Below, one piece after another: positions 17,644 to 21,356 of a stretch of DNA of 21,356 nucleotides. This stretch comes from Schoenoplectus triqueter. Its lineage: Eukaryota > Streptophyta > Magnoliopsida > Poales > Cyperaceae. The notes beneath the pieces were generated by a model that saw only the letters and a list, made by a program, of their open reading frames with translations, searched no databases and had not been told where the DNA came from. The first letter of the stretch is position 1, and each line of letters opens with the position of its first letter. Both the position numbers and the translations under genes were made by a program. The stretch is taken from assembly GCA_964058805.1 (NCBI GenBank), contig CAXKVV010002093.1, positions 1-21,356 of the forward strand, in the 5' to 3' direction.

Positions 17644-20573
17644 TTATTCCTTCTTTGATATTTTAGATGTTCATATAGAAATTTCACTTAAAGAGCTATG
17701 CATCACAGCATCAGACCAGACAATTTTCAGAAGTGCAGTCTATACAATATATTTTAATTGCTTAATATTTAATGTTAATTACATTTGTTAACTCCGAAGA
17801 AGAAATGAGAGTTGTTGAAATGAAATTCACTTTCTCATAAGAAAATATTAATTAAGTTTAATCATACATTTAATACACTATTTTTGATACAAAGAAATAA
17901 GATAGAATTAAAATGAAGTATTCCATACACTATGCACATTAGTAGTATAAAGCAAGGTGTGTACAAGATGAATTAAAGAGCAAATTAAATAACAATTCAC
18001 TTGTAAGGACTTAATTATCTGTACTCCTGCCCTGCAATAGGCGTGGAGCTACACTCCAATTGGGGTCAAAGCTTATATTAAATGACAATACCAATTTATA
18101 TTAGGTGCTATATATCAATTTAATTGAACTAAAATAGTTAAATTCCAATTTAGATTAAATATACACTGATTGTACAACATTCATTGTTGCTAGATGAGAT
18201 TTACAGTGTGTGGAAGGCACGTCATTTTTCTATTATTTCTGGTCACTCTGAATATATTTTCTTGTAATTTTTTTTGTCTCAAATCTCTCGGGCTGCTTTG
18301 ACTTCTCGAATTTTTGTGTGTTATCATTTAGAGCAGTGATATAATGCCCCGTGTTCTGCACTAAAGATTTATGATGACATGGAATGGTATGAAATATGTC
18401 AAATTATTAAAATCATGTATGTAGTTTATAGAGTATGTATGATGGTAAGAAAGTGCGCTACTGAAGTTAATGGTGGAATTTTGTTTAGTAAAATTTTGAA
18501 GTTGTTATAAAATTAAGGTAAATTATTTTTGTTATCAGATACATAAATTATTAAAAGTTCAAATATTCATTAATAAGTCTAAATATTAATGAACGATATA
18601 TAACAATGATTAATAATTTAAAATTATTGGATAATATCATTAATCGATAACTAGTAACTTAATTGTTATCTTAATAACTACCAATGATTTGAAATGATAG
18701 TATAACATCATTAATTCTAATAAAAATAAAATTTATTCAAAAATTAAATATTATAAATAATTAATAAAAAATTAATGTTAACTATCATTAAAAAAATGGG
18801 GCAACTTTACCACCCAAAAACTTAATAAAATTAAATAAATTAAGTGGTAAAATTTGCAAAGATGAATATTACAATCAGTTCATCACTATCATTTCTCAAT
18901 ACAAATATTACATTAGTTTATTGTCAATTCATCAATATAAAAAGTGCATTAGCTTTCTTCCTCTTCATATCTTATCGTAAAATGTTTTTACCTTAGAAAA
19001 TTTCTATTTAACCAAACCTCTATCTTCTTTCACCATCATCTCCAAGTTCTCTCTCAATCAAAGCATGATAAAATCTGCAATAATTCTTGAAATCATTTGC
19101 CAATGGTACATACTTGTAGCACTTTCATAATAAGAGTGCTCCAATGGATTCAATAAGTTTTGATTTTAGCTGGGCTTTGGAATAAAATTGTTGATCTATG
19201 AAAAATAGTGTATTGATTCTAGATGGTTTTGGGTTAAAGTGGCTTATTTTCAAAAAATAGTCTATTGATTCAATAAGTCACCAAATTGACGACATGAGTA
19301 TTGTATTCCCTAATTAATGAAGGAGATAAATATATGTCAGTCACCCAATACTCATTAGACATCTACCTCATCCTCTTCAATATCCTCTGTGTTTATATTT
19401 TTCTCTGTCTAGATATAATAATCTTCGATATTCAAGTGTCACTGTTTTTCTTCCTCATTCTGAACTGGGTCGTGAGGTGTGATATTGTGTCATACCGGAT
19501 AGAGAGTTGGTGGCTTCCTCGTACAGGTTGCTATCTTTGAAAATATATTTCAAATATTGGACATAACTAATAGAAATTCTATTTGGCTTCAATTCTACAA
19601 TTAATTTCAGTATGCGAAACTCAACCACTTGGCATGCGACTGATTTAGCCATTACTCAAATTTCCTCAGAATTAATCCAAAAATAATGTAAAAAAGTAAG
19701 CACCTGAATCTCGTTATGATGTTTTGATTTTTGCTCTAATATTCAAATTAAAATAGTTAGGGAGAAATCTCAACTCAGCATGAATCTATCTCATTAAGTC
19801 ATCAACGTTGATTCTGTCATTGACGGAAAATGTGCATGCGATACTATTGTTGTAATTCACACTTGTTGGTGTGTTCATGTTTTCACCACTGTAGTACACC
19901 TTAATTAGTATTGTACTCATCTTCCTGAAAACAAAATCAGCAAAAACCTAATGAATTTTTCTTTCAATTTTTTAATAATAACGAAATTAGAAAATAAAAC
20001 TCACAATTGTGATGAGAAAAATATTCTGAACGCGAACTTTCAGTAAAGAACTCTCAAATGTATCTAACAATGGTGGTTGCAAGAAAATGAATGAGAAATC
20101 GAATTGTTCCTTCGGACCCTTGTGCAGTTTTTTTTAATAATATAATCTCATTCAAAAAAAAAAAGGTCCGAAATAATAATTTGATTCCTTGCCACGAAAC
20201 TAGGCACACACTAGGTTACAAAATTTTAGGAGAGAAAAACTTAAGGAACTGAGATAAAAGTTTAATCCTTTGAGAGGATCGGAGACCGAACTTTTATCTC
20301 AATCCCTTCTACTTCATCAAAAAAAAATTCAGGTTATGCGAGTATTTGATTAAAAAATAATATTTCCTAATAATAAAAAAAACTGAATAAAAGCGGTACT
20401 TGTTTCTATTTGAATAAGATAGAATTGAAGATGACTTGAAAGCTGCAAAAAGCTCAAAGACACCCCCCCACAATCCCACATACAGTTGTAAGATGGAGTG
20501 GTATCCAAATAGCTTATTAAAAAAATAATAATAACCAATCCCCTGAATATGAAATCTTTAAAGAACAACTGTG
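17644..20573. other. AT-rich intergenic stretch, no gene supported
   Basis: About 2.9 kb follow the stop codon of the membrane-protein gene with no coding frame that I can support. The first few hundred bases must hold its 3' untranslated region. The 12-mer GATTCAATAAGT occurs at 19147-19158 and 19267-19278, with a related TGATTCTAGAT between them, which may mark an old small element. A hairpin at 20251-20300 is listed separately. Open frames at 19301-19652 and 20350-20568 are low-complexity and unrecognised. Confidence 0.55.
20251..20300. repeat. 12-bp perfect inverted repeat (hairpin)
   Basis: GAGATAAAAGTT at 20251-20262 is exactly complementary to AACTTTTATCTC at 20289-20300, with a 26-base loop. 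A second small pair, TTCGGACC (20111-20118) and GGTCCGAA (20165-20172), lies about 80 bases upstream. The function is unknown. They may be remnants of small elements. Confidence 0.6.
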
Positions 20574-20579
20574 CACGTG
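20574..20579. promoter_or_regulatory. G-box (CACGTG) upstream of the small basic-protein gene
   Basis: The palindromic CACGTG sits in GTGCACGTGTAAC, 124 bases before the ATG at 20704. G-boxes and the overlapping ACGTGT (ABRE-like) core are bound by bZIP and bHLH factors. The position is typical of a proximal promoter, but binding is not shown. Confidence 0.42.
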
Positions 20580-20703
20580 TAACTTGTCAAAGATGATTTG
20601 GTATACTTGCCAATTGCCATCCAACTAATCTAATCCTTTTTCTATTGCGATTCTTTTTAAGTCTCTCTCTCATAAACCTTTTCAATCTTCTTTCCAACTC
20701 ACT

Positions 20704-21243
20704 ATGCCCTTCATCAAGAGGAAAAATACTGCCTCCAAATCGACAGATAAAAGGAATAGTTGCTTGAGCCTCCTCACATGCTTCCGGCGCCCGCAAGTTG
20801 ATGAACCGGAAAACAACTTGCAAGCAAGTGCGGTTGCGGTTGCGGATCACCGGAACAAGTTGCGACTACCTTTGCTCCCTTGGCATAAGTGCAAGAGGAA
20901 AAAGAAAATGAAAAAGACTATCCCTTTTGATCTCCAATGCACTACATCTTCTTTATCTTTTTTTCCTTCTTCTAACAGCAACACTTCTACCCCTAAGGTA
21001 AGAATAAAGTGACAAGCAATTTCTTATTTTCTTATTAAATAAAGTTGTGAGCCTGCAGCCTAATACATTTTGTCCTCAAAAAAGTGATAGATCACAAAAG
21101 TGATATAAATTGTCCTCAAAATGAAAAATCCGGAAGATTAATATGTATTTTGGTTTTAGTGCAAGGTTTTGGGGGTGAAGAAAATAGGAGAACAGAAATT
21201 GGGCTCCACAATGTGGGCCCCCATAAATGGGCTCCTTGTATGA
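20704..21243 (+). CDS. Small very basic plant protein of unknown function, probable 2 exons
   Basis: Exon 1 is 20704-20997, 98 codons beginning MPFIKRKNTASKSTDKR and ending TSTPK before the donor GTAAGA. A 162-bp intron ends TTGGTTTTAG, and a short exon 2 (21160-21243) adds CKVLGVKKIGEQKLGSTMW and a further eight residues before TGA, for 125 residues in all. The join is in phase 0, and exon 2 is clearly richer in GC than its surroundings, which supports it. The product is rich in Lys and Arg, with a basic cluster KCKRKKKMKK at about 62-71, a Cys-Phe motif LLTCF at 24-28 and Ser/Thr-rich tracts. It has no membrane span or signal peptide. The basic cluster could act as a nuclear-localisation signal, but I do not recognise the family. 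The N-terminal basic/CF plan and phase-0 exon end faintly recall the gene at 14577. A longer gene continuing past the window is the alternative. Confidence 0.6.
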
Positions 21244-21356
21244 TTGATCTGCTGGTGTTATAGTCCACTTGAAAGTTGAATCAGTCTGGTATTCTAGCTG
21301 TGGAGGGACTAAAAATTTTGAGTGCGCTTTGCACGTTAAACTTTTTTAAATAGTAT

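Noticed and set aside
17280..17687. 135-codon open frame on the minus strand
   Set aside because: It is antisense to exon 2 of the membrane-protein gene, shows no recognisable protein and mirrors the codon pattern of the real gene.
18800..18860. Small imperfect inverted repeat (GCAACTTTACCAC ... GTGGTAAAATTTGC)
   Set aside because: The arms are short and mismatched with no target duplication. This is not distinguishable from chance in AT-rich DNA.
1..21356. tRNA, rRNA or other structured RNA genes
   Set aside because: I looked for the tRNA B-box consensus (GGTTCGANNCC) and for rRNA-like stretches on both strands and found none with a supporting cloverleaf.

Overview
This is a window of nuclear DNA from a flowering plant. 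The DNA is AT-rich, the genes carry GT-AG introns, and Helitron, CACTA, Mutator-like, hAT-like and foldback transposon remnants fill the space between them. The best protein match, from memory, is the plant cytochrome P450 CYP86B1. A few CYP86B residues (for example AASLEFHSAEF) read more like monocot than eudicot versions. That is a weak hint, and I do not name a species.

Layout: (1) 1-5700 has no gene that I can support. It holds a degenerate GGGTC-rich element (423-843), a short Helitron-like element (1314-1780), an (AAT)21 microsatellite, an hAT-like remnant (3324-3819), a 322-bp Mutator-type MITE with a perfect 9-bp target duplication (3879-4200), and a short poly-A retroposed insertion with a 14-bp target duplication (4619-4763). 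(2) 5808-9321 is a complete four-exon CYP86B-type fatty-acid omega-hydroxylase gene of about 528 residues with all P450 signature motifs. (3) 10429-12248 is a run of four related foldback elements, alternating A-B-A'-B', mostly embedded in TA or CT microsatellites. (4) 12300-12660 may be an old LTR fragment, and 13208-13571 is the clear right end of a CACTA (En/Spm) transposon. (5) 14577-17643 is a two-exon gene for a 262-residue single-membrane-span protein resembling the plant family annotated as uncharacterized At5g23160-like. Its 2.3-kb intron contains a CGGGTC-rich element. (6) 17644-20570 has no gene that I can support. (7) 20704-21243 is a probable small two-exon gene for a very basic 125-residue protein of unknown function.

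The three genes all lie on the plus strand but are separate plant transcription units, and nothing indicates that they share a pathway. The P450 probably acts in very-long-chain omega-hydroxy acid synthesis for suberin. An AC-I type MYB motif lies in its core promoter region.

The most notable structures are non-coding. One is the Mutator-type MITE, which carries three copies of a GC-rich palindrome that differ only at the central base. The other is the ABAB foldback cluster, whose terminal 16-bp palindromes differ between subfamilies by paired changes that keep the symmetry.
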